NCBI GenBank assembly: GCA_947650365.1
Contig: OX393549.1
Location: forward strand, 12,964,073-13,028,072
Source: Chamaelirium japonicum
Lineage: Eukaryota; Streptophyta; Magnoliopsida; Liliales; Melanthiaceae
Direction: 5' to 3'
Length of the DNA: 64,000 nt
Positions 54,101-60,521 of the stretch are shown here, in pieces; position 1 is the stretch's first letter, and every line of letters begins with the position of its first letter. A model generated the notes under the pieces. It was not told the origin of the DNA. It saw nothing but the letters and a program-made list of their open reading frames with translations, and ran no database searches. The position numbers were made by a program, and so were the translations under genes.

Positions 54101-56197
54101 AATTGGGCTTCAATTAGGGCTATGTGGGCTTCAATTAGGGCTTTTCCGTCCCTTGCCCGTGCGGAAACCGAGCCAATCCGCCCCCTCTTCCGTCCCCTAA
54201 CTTCTCTCTCTTTTCCCCTTATTTCTCTCTCTTTTCCTTTCCTTTTTTGGCCCATTGCATCCCCACCATTCCCCCTTGATTTCCCTTTGATCTTGTCCAC
54301 CCAAAAAGAAACCCTAGTTCTACAAAAAGGGGAAGATTGAAGGAGATTTCAGATTTTGATAGTTGCTGAAATTCGTGCCTCTTCGTGAGTGCTTCCGGGT
54401 GAGACTCGAGTCCCCGATCCTCGCCGATTCCACGACTTCGCCTCGTGAAGGCTTTGGGCTTCGTTTTCCGAAGGTTCCGGCTTCTCCCGACGTCCGGCCT
54501 TGCTCCGTGTGCAGGATCGTCGGCGCATCCTTGCAATCGACCCACGGCGGGAAACCCCAGGCAGTATCTTTCCTTTTCCTTTATTTTCCCATCGCATCCG
54601 CTTCGTTTTCATTAGTTTCCATCGCCTCCGCTCCGCATCGCAGCCGTCATCATCCTTTTCATCGCTAGTTGAAGCCATAACTTTGCCTATTTATTAGATT
54701 CGCCATATATCGTCTGTCGGTAACCCTAGCAAGCATTCGTAACCTATTTTAGTGAAAATCTGTTGCATGCCTATTGTCCAATTTACATATCTATTGCTGC
54801 GATTGACCCTATTATGTGCTGAAATCAGTTTTTTTGTGTTAGTATTGCGCTCTTTAATTGTTTTAAGTCTTAACCCTGCTTTATGTTGATTGCATAAACT
54901 TTAGAACTGCATAAGATAACTTCTGGTTGCTGTCCTTTTGATCTATACGTCGCTATATTGATAAATAAAACCTAGTCATTGACCAAAGAAAACCCTAAAA
55001 GGGTTCAGGATTGTAGTGTGCCTTATTGGTGCCTGCATCAAACATGGACCTATAAAACCAAATGAGATATAAGAAAACTCAATTTGAACCCGACTTTTTT
55101 TTTTTTTAAAAAAAAAACAATTACAAAACTAGGGGCCTAGGCGGTGACCTAGGCGGCTGGCCGCCTAGACTCCACCGCCCGCCTAGTCATGGCCTAGGCG
55201 GTCGGGGGTCCAAAACGTCTAGGCAATGACCTAGGCCTAGGAGACCCCTTAGCTACACTGATCTTTTCGTTATATTCCTATCCTCTTGATCCTGTGCGGT
55301 CGCACAATGCTCTTGGGACTAGGATTTCACAAAACGCATAATCACATTTGAAAACATTACATATATCCCCTTTCTCACTGGGGCTTACTCTGCCTTTTTG
55401 TATAAGGCCCCAACCAGCTTGTTTTTTCCTTCCTTCTTTTCTTCATATTCCTATCGTCTTGATCATGTGCAGTCACACAATGCTATTGGGACTAGGATTG
55501 CACAAAACGTATAAGCACATTTGAAAACATTACATATATCCCCTTTCTCACTGGGGCTTACTCTACCTCTTTTGTATAAGGGACCCAACCAGCTAGAAGG
55601 GTCAAATAGAGGAGTGGGCTAGGTGAGCTGTCCACTCCCATTTCATTTCATTTCATTTCATTTCTAAGTTAATATAACTATCTGATGAACGATTTATCAA
55701 TCAATTTGTTTTAGGGTTTTTCCAACCCTTCTGATAACAAAGGATGGATAATTAATATAATTATATGACTATTTAATCATTCTTCACTGCTAATCAGATT
55801 AATCTAATACTCGTAGTAATCATCCAATCTTTTGCTATTGTTTTTCTTGGTTTGTTTTCTGAATATACTTGCTAGAAAAAATCTTCATAAAAAACCATAA
55901 ATGCAAGTATATCAGAATAAATTAAAGTTGACAATTTTGAACTCTAAAGATCATAAATTTTATTTTAGCTTGGTGATAGAGTTGTTGCACTTATCATTCT
56001 GCAGTTGTATTTGAACTTGTTTTTCTTTCCATCTTTTCTTTATGTTGCTATTTTCTTGATCCTATGTTTAACTTGGCAAATGAAGGTTATTCTAAACAAA
56101 GTTCAATTTCATTAATTTTATTTCTTTATCAGAAATCAAAGAAATGCTGTCAATTGTGCTGCGTGATTTAAGGTTTAGCTCAGCAGTGGTGCACCAG
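26114..56197 (+). CDS. ARP9: Actin-related protein 9, N-terminal half (nine exons; gene continues past the window)
   Basis: Exons at 26114-26116, 26208-26280, 26790-26908, 26992-27051, 27123-27188, 34545-34647, 47782-47990, 48291-48411 and 56133-56197. All introns are GT-AG, and together the exons give 819 nt = 273 codons in one unbroken frame. The product starts MDYLKTVIPSQLIAERGSNI and continues VVINPG, RIGFAHQQVPFNVPHCIARH, MLNSQATPAQQ, KIPFLDEEAANN, FTWTDV, LVVPETYDNLEIKEMLSIVL. This is the wording of plant ARP9, a plant-specific actin-fold protein of about 590 residues with no settled function; it is not the orthologue of yeast Arp9. Residues 20-35 form the first nucleotide phosphate loop, and Cys27 stands where I recall Ser. 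The C-terminal half, with the rest of the actin fold, must lie right of 64000. Introns 5, 6 and 8 are 7.4, 13.1 and 7.7 kb through transposon insertions, yet the exons look undamaged. Confidence 0.93.
26453..26708. mobile_element. MITE in ARP9 intron 2
   Basis: Inverted repeats of about 50 bp: left GGGTAAATTACACTTTGACC..., right end as reverse complement TGAGTAAATTATACTTTG..., both continuing GAAGTTTAGCTCAAAAACAC. It is 256 bp, non-coding, of the same type as 7337-7543. The ends resemble Mutator-like MITEs. T-rich flanks prevent a firm reading of the target duplication. Confidence 0.82.
27189..27879 (+). other. ARP9 intron 5, first part
   Basis: The donor is AAG|GTAAGC. AT-rich intron sequence with a short TCTCTC run near 27465; no other feature was seen. 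Confidence 0.5.
27880..28700 (+). repeat. Tandem-duplicated intron segment, copy A
   Basis: Matches 28715-30090 in the same orientation when the hAT-like insertion there is skipped. Shared words include GAAGGAAGAGAAA, CCGCCATTGTCC/TCGCCATTGTCC, GAATGTTGTGCCCT, TTGGTTCGAATGTCG and AAAGAGGGGAAA. Parts read as Cys-rich peptide (FECRGCNE), but neither copy holds a long frame. The origin is unknown. Confidence 0.6.
28715..30090 (+). repeat. Tandem-duplicated intron segment, copy B (interrupted)
   Basis: Second copy of the unit at 27880-28700, about 75-80 percent similar by eye. It is split by the hAT-like element at 28768-29429. Near its end the words GGGGATTGGGTATA...GTGTTTTTGGGATGAAA occur twice, a further local duplication. 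Confidence 0.58.
28768..29429. mobile_element. hAT-like non-autonomous element in ARP9 intron 5
   Basis: Flanked by GCTGAAGG on both sides (28760-28767 and 29430-29437), an exact 8-bp target duplication. Ends are CTATGCAGTCAAAG at the left and, reverse-complemented, CTATGCTATCAAAATC at the right. The 662-bp body has GGGGACTAGTC/TAGTCGG words in both subterminal regions and an AT-rich middle, with no coding capacity. Confidence 0.82.
30091..30860 (+). other. ARP9 intron 5, middle part
   Basis: AT-rich non-coding sequence with a small GGTATCGGTC...GGTACCGATCG block near 30515-30550. No gene was recognised. Confidence 0.4.
30861..31380. repeat. Satellite-like tandem array in ARP9 intron 5
   Basis: Diverged units of about 170 bp, each made of two related halves, are repeated about three times. 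The core CCACTCCCCGAGGTGTATGA recurs near 30877, 30997, 31070, 31170, 31240 and 31330, followed by TTGAACAA...AGTCAACTACTTAAACAA. The arms CTTTAAGTCATTAAGTGTTT alternate with it. No coding content. Confidence 0.72.
31381..33748 (+). other. ARP9 intron 5, late part with weak coding-like remnant
   Basis: 31921-31955 is a GGTGCA tandem repeat. On the minus strand 31906-32142 can be read as a 78-residue peptide starting MITMGAGSSESGDRETGRGK, possibly the tail of a decayed transposon protein, though this is only a guess. The remainder is AT-rich and shows nothing else. Confidence 0.3.
33749..34053 (-). other. Exon-like open stretch on the minus strand
   Basis: On the minus strand an open frame includes FIRVPKEDKSSKGSTACYMV and EGAPALVFKE, then a good splice donor GTATGTC. 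I do not recognise the protein. It could be a captured or stranded gene fragment in the ARP9 intron, or chance. Confidence 0.25.
34545..34647 (+). CDS. ARP9: ARP9 exon 6
   Basis: Acceptor TTGCAG, then 103 nt encoding MGRGDNYTPHQSKSDTTFTW and TDVMEKNPRSSSAL, then donor G|GTACTT. The frame joins exon 5 in phase 0 and leaves phase 1. FTWTDV is characteristic of plant ARP9. It stands alone between a 7.4-kb and a 13.1-kb intron. Confidence 0.9.
35000..38132 (+). pseudogene. LINE ORF1 (nucleic-acid-binding protein), interrupted
   Basis: Begins at an ATG 21 bp into the element with an Arg/Gly-rich N-terminus (MRGYGERLRGRPGGR). A proline-rich stretch follows, then two CCHC zinc knuckles at about 35620-35740 (CFRCGEKGHLLSTC and CWICRGIGHSSSLC). 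After that comes LEFVAWTPSHRARCSCSSSF, a conserved block of plant LINE ORF1. A 1.08-kb hAT-like element splits it at 36154-37235, and coding resumes with WNSSAIQLALASFGEVVEVE. The N-terminal, knuckle and C-terminal parts lie in different frames, so there are at least two frameshifts. ORF1 proteins package LINE RNA. Confidence 0.85.
36154..37235. mobile_element. hAT-like element inserted in LINE ORF1
   Basis: Ends CAAGGTTCGAAAT and, reverse-complemented, CAAGGAACAAAAAATCG. The flanking 8-mers are GATGGAAC (36146-36153) and GCTGGAAC (37236-37243), an 8-bp target duplication with one mismatch. It is 1,082 bp and AT-rich, with many GGAAATATTTCG/CGAAATATTTC words near both ends and no transposase. 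It interrupts a coding block of the LINE cleanly, so it came after the LINE. Confidence 0.82.
38141..41761 (+). pseudogene. LINE ORF2 (endonuclease-reverse transcriptase), interrupted
   Basis: Starts MKLLSWNIRGLGMEDKRRAI. The AP-type endonuclease (about 38141-38850) keeps NIRGLG, LQETK, GDFN and SDHVP. The reverse transcriptase (about 39600-40350) has FRPISLSNCIYKI, LDFEKAFDRLHWDF and the catalytic FADDTILF (about 40185-40208). A zf-RVT domain follows (about 41200-41470). In-frame stops occur at 39182-39184, 39964-39966 and 40435-40437, and frame changes near 39478 and 41540, so the enzyme is dead. In life it nicks target DNA and copies LINE RNA in place. Confidence 0.93.
41855..42500 (+). 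other. ARP9 intron 6 after the LINE
   Basis: Ordinary AT-rich non-coding intron sequence; no element or gene was recognised. Confidence 0.5.
42501..43777. repeat. Repeat mixture in ARP9 intron 6 (dHAT start, GA tract, LTR-like block)
   Basis: 42502 onward (TAGTGTAGTCAAGGTGGCTAGG) resembles the left end of the hAT-like element at 50775, but no right end was found. 42645-42740 is an AAAG/GAAA purine tract. 42960-43735 looks like an LTR, with a TTATAAATAA box (about 42990), a repeated module (AAAGCAACAC/CCACATCCTAGT...ATAAAG) at about 43332-43400 and 43535-43610, and a CCAAAGCCAAG tandem repeat at about 43427-43500. The long minus-strand open frame over this region is an artefact of the biased composition. 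Confidence 0.4.
43889..45374. mobile_element. hAT-like element inside the 5S part of a Cassandra LTR
   Basis: Exact 8-bp target duplication GACCCAAG (43881-43888 and 45375-45382). Short inverted ends CATGG...CCATG, and subterminal regions full of GGTTTCGATCGAAACC-type words. It is 1,486 bp and includes a probable poly-A-tailed insertion at about 44220-44767. No transposase was seen. Confidence 0.85.
44220..44767 (+). mobile_element. Probable poly-A-tailed retroposed fragment
   Basis: Within the hAT-like element, a block of different composition ends in GCCATTTGTAAAA and a 16-A run (44752-44767), as a truncated LINE 3' end would. Its left border and target duplication were not resolved. Confidence 0.4.
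45505..47781 (+). other. ARP9 intron 6, last part
   Basis: Non-coding. 46840-47110 has repeated words such as GATTCAAGCCTATTTGGAC and CGGTTCGGGTTC, probably a decayed repeat. The intron ends in the pyrimidine-rich GATTTGTTCAG acceptor. No second gene was recognised. Confidence 0.45.
47782..47990 (+). CDS. ARP9: ARP9 exon 7
   Basis: 209 nt between a TTCAG acceptor and a CAACAG|GTGCAC donor; enters in phase 1 and leaves in phase 0. It encodes EVLVNKGAEEESFSRSKVAD, DEYTFKDFICGEDALKISST and EPYCLCRPIRRGHFNVSQHY. In the actin fold this is subdomain 1-2 sequence; the CRPIRRGHFNVSQ block is strongly ARP9-like. Confidence 0.92.
48291..48411 (+). CDS. ARP9: ARP9 exon 8
   Basis: 121 nt after a GTTACAG acceptor, ending at G|GTACCT, phase 0 to 1. 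It encodes VFRDLYAIWDWILIDKLHIL and PADRNLYSAILVVPETYDNL. The IWDWI and LVVPE-type words match the conserved actin/ARP strand leading to the second half of the nucleotide site. Intron 7 before it is only 300 bp. Confidence 0.92.
48412..50214 (+). other. ARP9 intron 8, first part
   Basis: Mostly AT-rich and non-coding. 49180-49640 has a promoter-like look (TATATATA at about 49406, then a CT-rich leader). 49886-50089 opens a short frame, MKRSGSSWRRIPSLNVIDND, ending in a Lys/Glu-rich stretch. This could be the first exon of a decayed hAT transposase, but that is a guess. Confidence 0.3.
50215..50774 (+). repeat. Intron 8 tandem repeat, copy 1
   Basis: About 550 bp whose words recur in 55261-56060: ACATTACATAAATCCCCTTT, TTTGTATAAGGGG, AGCTAGAAGGTCAAATAGAGG, CATTCTTCACT, TTTTGCAGTTG, and TTCCTTCCATCTTTTC at its right edge. 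The hAT-like element at 50775-55260 sits right after it. Confidence 0.65.
51331..52588 (+). repeat. 5' LTR of the young LTR element
   Basis: 1,258 bp, TG...CA ends, offset from the 3' LTR by 2,452 bp throughout. It holds a doubled word GGGCTTCAATTAGGGCT near 51652-51690 and CT-rich leader-like sequence at 51740-51800. Confidence 0.95.
52592..52603 (+). other. Primer-binding site of the young LTR element
   Basis: TGGTATCAGAGC begins three bases after the 5' LTR end, matching initiator tRNA-Met. Confidence 0.9.
52761..53834 (+). CDS. Proline-rich protein of the young LTR element, possible gag-like
   Basis: I choose the Met of MSCRRVRSHPYSLDPLDTHT as start, because upstream codons belong to the primer site and leader. 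This gives 357 residues, the last 17 codons running into the 3' LTR. Residues about 1-105 are ordinary and partly helical (HTYKQFVRLYKSLEPCPTLF; YIETQLLLDDIEDELAWREK). Residues about 110-240 are an imperfect PPPSxVPTEEPLPP-type repeat; the C-terminal third is Arg- and Pro-containing without known motifs. No zinc knuckle, protease or polymerase motif was seen. By position it would be a gag-like protein, but I do not recognise the family. Confidence 0.6.
   Translation: MSCRRVRSHPYSLDPLDTHTYKQFVRLYKSLEPCPTLFPRSSMERRYSSSIRDQAHDLDLSSKPFVQWVLRSPSVPTLKIRYIETQLLLDDIEDELAWREKQNQRLARYSRPPPPAEPPPPVEYPVPPVAPLEKHPPPVELPRPMPTEEPPLPSATTEEFLPPSPVPTAVPPPPSVASEELFPPSAVPTEEPLPPVVTTERLLLPFTELTDEAPPSAVLPTAETPVEPPTSAELPSQLQSEPVGELQTAKPLARFDFVGTDRPPTARALLFLYFSTFWPSLDASTPFARGPEVVDCPRHHLLGIHHQIQTQRRSHGGGLPPATGDVFRRKLEDEFFAAEAIDEDLISTFSSYPFGTC
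53783..55040 (+). repeat. 3' LTR of the young LTR element
   Basis: Same length and, by eye, same sequence as 51331-52588. It is preceded by CGCAGCGGAAGCGAT instead of a classic long polypurine tract. Confidence 0.95.
55261..56060 (+). repeat. Intron 8 tandem repeat, copies 2 (partial) and 3
   Basis: The block TTCCTATCCTCTTGATCCTG...TTTTGTATAAGG at about 55273-55405 is repeated at about 55447-55580 (TTCCTATCGTCTTGATCATG...). Copy 3 then continues like 50300-50774 to TTTCTTTCCATCTTTTC. A CATTT pentamer run lies near 55640-55662. Confidence 0.65.
56133..56197 (+). CDS. ARP9: ARP9 exon 9
   Basis: 65 nt after a TTTATCAG acceptor, ending CACCAG|GTTTGT; phase 1 to 0. It encodes EIKEMLSIVLRDLRFSSAVV and HQ, directly continuing PETYDNL of exon 8. 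No later exon (expected to begin EGLAA- or similar) was found in the remaining 7.8 kb. Confidence 0.9.
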
Positions 56198-56830
56198 GTT
56201 TGTGGGAGAATCAAATTCTCAAGCTATCATTGTAAAACTTGATATGAGTCTAATTTTCTGATAGGTTATTGGGTATAAAACATTTTATCTATGAAATTAT
56301 GTGATATTTAATATGGTATCTTACCAAAAATTTTCTACTTATCCTACAGTACTATTTTTCTGGATCATGATTTATATTTATTAAATCTTTGCACTGTGGT
56401 ATTGTTGAATCTTTAACTAAATGAGCTAAAGTCAGTTGCTCTTTACTTTTTCGTTGCATTCCTTAGAAAGTGGAAAATACACTTGGGGCTTTACTATAAG
56501 CTATAGGTGAGCAACACTGATCAAGGAATGCGACCGCTCCATAGGCCCACCATCTTGACCTTTCCTCAAAAGGAGCTAAATACTATGGTAGTGTCCCGGA
56601 ATAGACATAAAGGGATATCTGAAAGAGACATGAGGAAAGCTACTTCACAGAGAAAAAAAACACCGAGTCCCAAATCAATATCTGCCCTAGTTGCAATCAA
56701 TTCTAGCCTTGGTTTTAGTTGAGAGGAGTGGGAATGATCTGACTCATAGTCTCCTCCTATTTGAGGGTTCGCTTGAAAACTGCTTTACAGTTTCATCCCA
56801 ATTTGTAACCATAGAATTGATCAAGGGAAA
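56198..56830 (+). other. ARP9 intron 9, first part
   Basis: AT-rich intron sequence up to the copia insertion; nothing else was recognised. Confidence 0.5.
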
Positions 56831-56972
56831 TGTTAGGAGAAGACGGCTAGGGTTTGGAGATAATGAGAATGCTATCTATTGAGGGACTCAAGCCCAATAT
56901 ATATGTACATCAATACACAGGTAACTCTACCCGACTGTACATAAACCCGACCCGATATATACATTAACACTC
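56831..56972 (-). repeat. 3' LTR of copia element 3 (142 bp)
   Basis: TG...CA ends (TGTTAGGAGA...ACATTAACA) next to a polypurine tract, which on the minus strand reads TTTTAGGGGGGAG. The last 24 bp recur at 60493-60516. Confidence 0.85.
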
Positions 56973-59900
56973 CCCCCTAAAACTTATGGTGGATCATGTA
57001 TTGAGAGTTTGCTGATAAAATGACGAAAACGAGCAATAGTAAGGGACTTTGTGAGAAAATCAATAATCTGCTCCGTCGAGGGAATGAATGGCAAGCAGAT
57101 GGTGTGGGCGAGAAACTCCTGGCGAATATAATGACAGTCGACCTCGATGTGTTTGGTCCGTGGAAAACCGAGTTGCTAGCAATCTGGATAGCACTCCGGT
57201 TGTCACAGAAGAGAGGGGTGGCCCCGGACATCGTAACTCCTAGGTCGAGTAGAAGACGTCGAAGCCTGACAACCTCTGCGGTGGTGGAAGTCATAGCCTT
57301 GTATTCGACTTCGGTGCTGGAGCGAGCAACATACTCATGTTTCTTACTGTGCCATGAAATGAGGGAATTGCCAAGGAACACACAGTAGCCGGGGGTGGAA
57401 CAACGAGTAGCAACATCTCCTACCCAGTCTGCATTAGAGTAGGCTCGTAACACTAGAGTAGAGGTGGACGACAGAAGTAGTGAACGAGTGATAGTGCCCC
57501 GGAGATAGCGAATGATCCTGAGTACTGCTGCATAGTGAACAGAGCGAGGAGCCTGAACAAACTGACTGACAATGCCTACAGCATGAGCAATATCTTGTCT
57601 AGTCGTGGTGAGATAAACTAGCATCCCAACCAATATTTGGTATCTGAAGACGTCTCGTAGAGGCATACCATCGGTAGGGAGGAGCTTCAGATTGAGCTCC
57701 ATAGGTGTGTCAACGGTGCGAGAGTCAGTGAGAGCAGCATCGACAAGGATATCGGAGATGTACTTCTGCTGGGAGATCAATAAGCCACAAGCTTAACGAG
57801 TAATCTCAAGTCCAAGAAAGTACCGCAGAGGGCCCAGATCCTTCATCTCGAACTGACTCTGGAGGTGACACCGGAGCGAAGCGATGGTGGCACTGTCGTC
57901 CCCGGTGATGATCATATCATCCACATACAGGAGCAGAATAGCAAGATCCTAACTGAAGAAGCGAGTGAGCAAGGCATAGTCAGAGTACCGTTCTATAAAA
58001 CCAGTAGCAAGTACAGCACTGCGAAATCGCTCAAACCAGGCCCCTACTTGAGCCCATAGATGGCTCGGCGCAGACGACTGACGTGCCTGGGAGGAGCAAA
58101 GATGCCCGGAGGAGCTATGTACGCCTCATCAGAGAGGTCACCGTGAATGAAAGCATTCGTCACGTCCTTCTGATGGAGAGGCCACCCTTGAGCAGCTGCC
58201 ACAGCTAAGAGGATGCGCACAGTGGTCATCCGAACAACAGGGGCGAATGTATCGTCGTAGTCAATCCCATACTCCTGGGAGAACCACGAGCAACAAGACG
58301 AGCCTTGTGCCGCTCAATGGAACCATCAGGTCGAGTCTTGACCTTGAAGATCCATTTGCAGCTGATAGGTACCACGTCTGAGGGACAAGAAACCAGATCT
58401 CAAGTTTGGATCCGCTGAAAAGTCTCGAGCTCTGCTATTATGGCATGTCGCCAGTCTGCGTGCAAGACTGCCTCACGGTACGACTGGGGCTTCTGGTGGG
58501 TGTGAAGAGCAGTAAAAAAAGGCCTGATAGGACGGAGAATAGGAGGCAACGACAAAGTATCCAGATGGGTCAGTATAGTCAGGAGTGAAGGCAGAGTAGT
58601 CAAACATGTCTGGAGAGTAGTCATATATGTCAGGAGGGTAATGTTCACGCGCAGGATAGCGCCGAGCAGGGCTAGGATCCGCGGCCAGAGAGGTGGGAGC
58701 AACAGTAGGCAGGGGAGTACCAGTGGAGACCGTCTCGGTGGGAGATACTATGGAGCGATGAACGTACACACGAGGAACAGGTAGAGGTGGTGGGGGTGGG
58801 GGTGATGGAGGGGGTAGGGGCGAAGTTGGCGAAGGAGGCGGAGAGGGCATGGTAGGTGGGGGTGGTGGAGGCACAACCGCGGGAGGGAAGGCAAGAGACG
58901 GAGGGAAAAGGGGAATGGTGAGAGATGGAGGAGTTGAAGGGAGTAACACAGATGGTGAGGGAAGATCCCGGGACTCAGAGGAAAAATACAGGACATCCTC
59001 AATAAAGGAGACGTGACGAGAGATACGGATCCGGCGAGCCAAGGGATCGTAGCACCGATAACCCTTGTGCTCCCGACTGAGCCCCAAGTGGACACATTTA
59101 ATCTAGCGGAGAGTTTGGTGCGCTCATGTGGAGGGAGGAGAACGAAACAAGTGCACCCAAAGGTGCGAAGGAGGAAGTAGTCGGGGGATGTGGAGTAAAG
59201 TCGCTCGTACGGTGTACCACCAGAGAGGGCGGAAGACGGAGTAATGTTGATAAGGTGAACATCAGTCAGAACAGCCTCAGCCCAGTAGGAATGTGGAACA
59301 GAAACAGACAGAAGGAGAGCTCGTACTGTCTCGAGAACATGGCGATGCTTGCGCTCGGCGACACTGTTCTGTTCATGGGTGTGAGGGTACAACTATTGGT
59401 GAATAGTGCCGTGAGTGAAGGATCTCACACATCTCAAAGGAGAGATACTCCTGGGTACAATCAAACCGAAATGTCTTGATATGCTGATCAAATTGGGTAC
59501 AGATCATAGCTGTGAATGTCCTGTAGATGTGAGGAATCTCAGAGCGACGACGCATCAGATAGACCCAGGTGCATATGGAGTAGTCATCAATAAAGCTCAC
59601 ATAATATAAAAAATCAGAGAATAAAACAATCGGACCAGGACCCCAAATATCGGAATGCACTAAATCAAAAGGAGAAACAGATCAGGAAGCACTGGACGAA
59701 AAAGATAGAGTCAGATGCTTTGCCAATATGCAACCCGTACAGACAAAGAGGGGGAAGAAGGATACATGACCCAAAGCGCCCGAACAGTAAACACTTTTGA
59801 GTCGATCTGTAGAAAAATGACCTAACATTCTATACCATAAGTCGACATCAGAGGTGACTGACATGGCTGACGCAACAGAAATTGGGGAAACATGGAGCTT

Positions 59901-60492
59901 GTCCAGCTGGTAAAGTCCTCCCACTCTACGGCTCAGCCCAATCCTCTGACCCGTCCGCGAATCCTGACAACACAAGCAGAAGAGGTGAAGGTGACAGTCA
60001 GTCCAGAGTCACAAAGTGAACTGATATAAATTAGATTAATGTTAAGAAGAGGAGCGTGATGGTCATGGGATAGGGTCAAGTGACTAGTAAAGTCGGAAGT
60101 AGTAGTGATGGAGCTATACTGCGGAATAGTACGAGAGTCCCATCCGCAATGTGAACCTCTAAGTGGGGAGGAGCAGGAGCACAGTCTGTGAGCACAGTGG
60201 AGTCACAGGTGAGATAACAGGAAGCACCCGAATCATAAATTTATGGGGCAGCAGTACCAGAGGTGGCAGACAGGCCGTGACGAGCCGGTGGAGGCGATGT
60301 GACGAAGGAGAAGCTCCTTAAGTTGCTGGAGACGATCCGGCTCAGGCGGAGACGGTGCAACGATAGCAGTAGGAGATGCCGGAGCCGCTGTAGTAGCAAG
60401 CAACAACTGCAATGCCACCAAAGTGGCGGAAGGAGGACTGACCACGTCCTCGGCTCCGTCCACCTCGGCCGCCGCGTCAGTCATCACGGAAA

Positions 60493-60516
60493 TCCGACCC
60501 GATATATACATTAACA
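60493..60516 (-). repeat. Remnant of the 5' LTR of copia element 3
   Basis: CCGACCCGATATATACATTA then ACA, matching the outer edge of the 142-bp LTR, immediately followed by the GGAAA target duplication. The rest of this LTR is absent. Confidence 0.8.
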
Positions 60517-60521
60517 GGAAA

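Larger units (their letters stand above)
51331..55040 (+). mobile_element. Young non-autonomous LTR retroelement (LARD/TR-GAG-like)
   Basis: Two 1,258-bp LTRs, identical wherever I compared them, enclose a 1,194-bp internal region. Ends are TGATGAAGAC...CTGCATCA. The 5-bp target duplication AACAT is perfect (51326-51330 and 55041-55045), and a tRNA-Met primer site follows the 5' LTR. There is no protease, integrase, RT or RNase H; one open frame codes a proline-rich protein. It looks structurally whole and very recent, and would depend on enzymes from another element. It sits in a hAT-like element in ARP9 intron 8, on the sense strand. Confidence 0.92.
50775..55260. mobile_element. hAT-like element carrying a nested LTR retroelement
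   Basis: An exact 8-bp target duplication ATCTTTTC (50767-50774 and 55261-55268). Inverted ends are CAGTGTAGTCAAGG and, reverse-complemented, CAGTGTAGCTAAGG. Subterminal CCTAGGCGG / GGCCTAGG words crowd the right end. Its own sequence is only about 776 bp; the rest is the LTR element at 51331-55040. Near 51190-51270 the minus strand reads GLKKKKSKETYKDYSYKSDD followed by DVDG and a stop, like the acidic tail of a hAT transposase. It is therefore probably an internally deleted copy of a hAT element. Confidence 0.88.
56831..60516 (-). mobile_element. Copia element 3 in ARP9 intron 9, broken
   Basis: A perfect 5-bp target duplication GGAAA (56826-56830 and 60517-60521) bounds the element. Minus-strand parts: gag remnant (about 60230-60500), GAG-pre-integrase (about 59680-59975), integrase (about 58950-59660), reverse transcriptase (about 57800-58450) and RNase H (about 56977-57400). 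The 3' LTR is 142 bp, and only about 24 bp of the 5' LTR remain, with no primer site. The coding part has roughly half a dozen or more breaks. It is smaller than a full copia element, so internal sequence is also missing. A dead copy of moderate age, lying antisense to ARP9. Confidence 0.92.

Noticed and set aside
51331-55040. Segmental duplication of host sequence (two 1.26-kb identical copies)
   Set aside because: The copies end in TG...CA, the first is followed by a tRNA-Met primer site, and the pair is bounded by a perfect 5-bp duplication, so they are LTRs.
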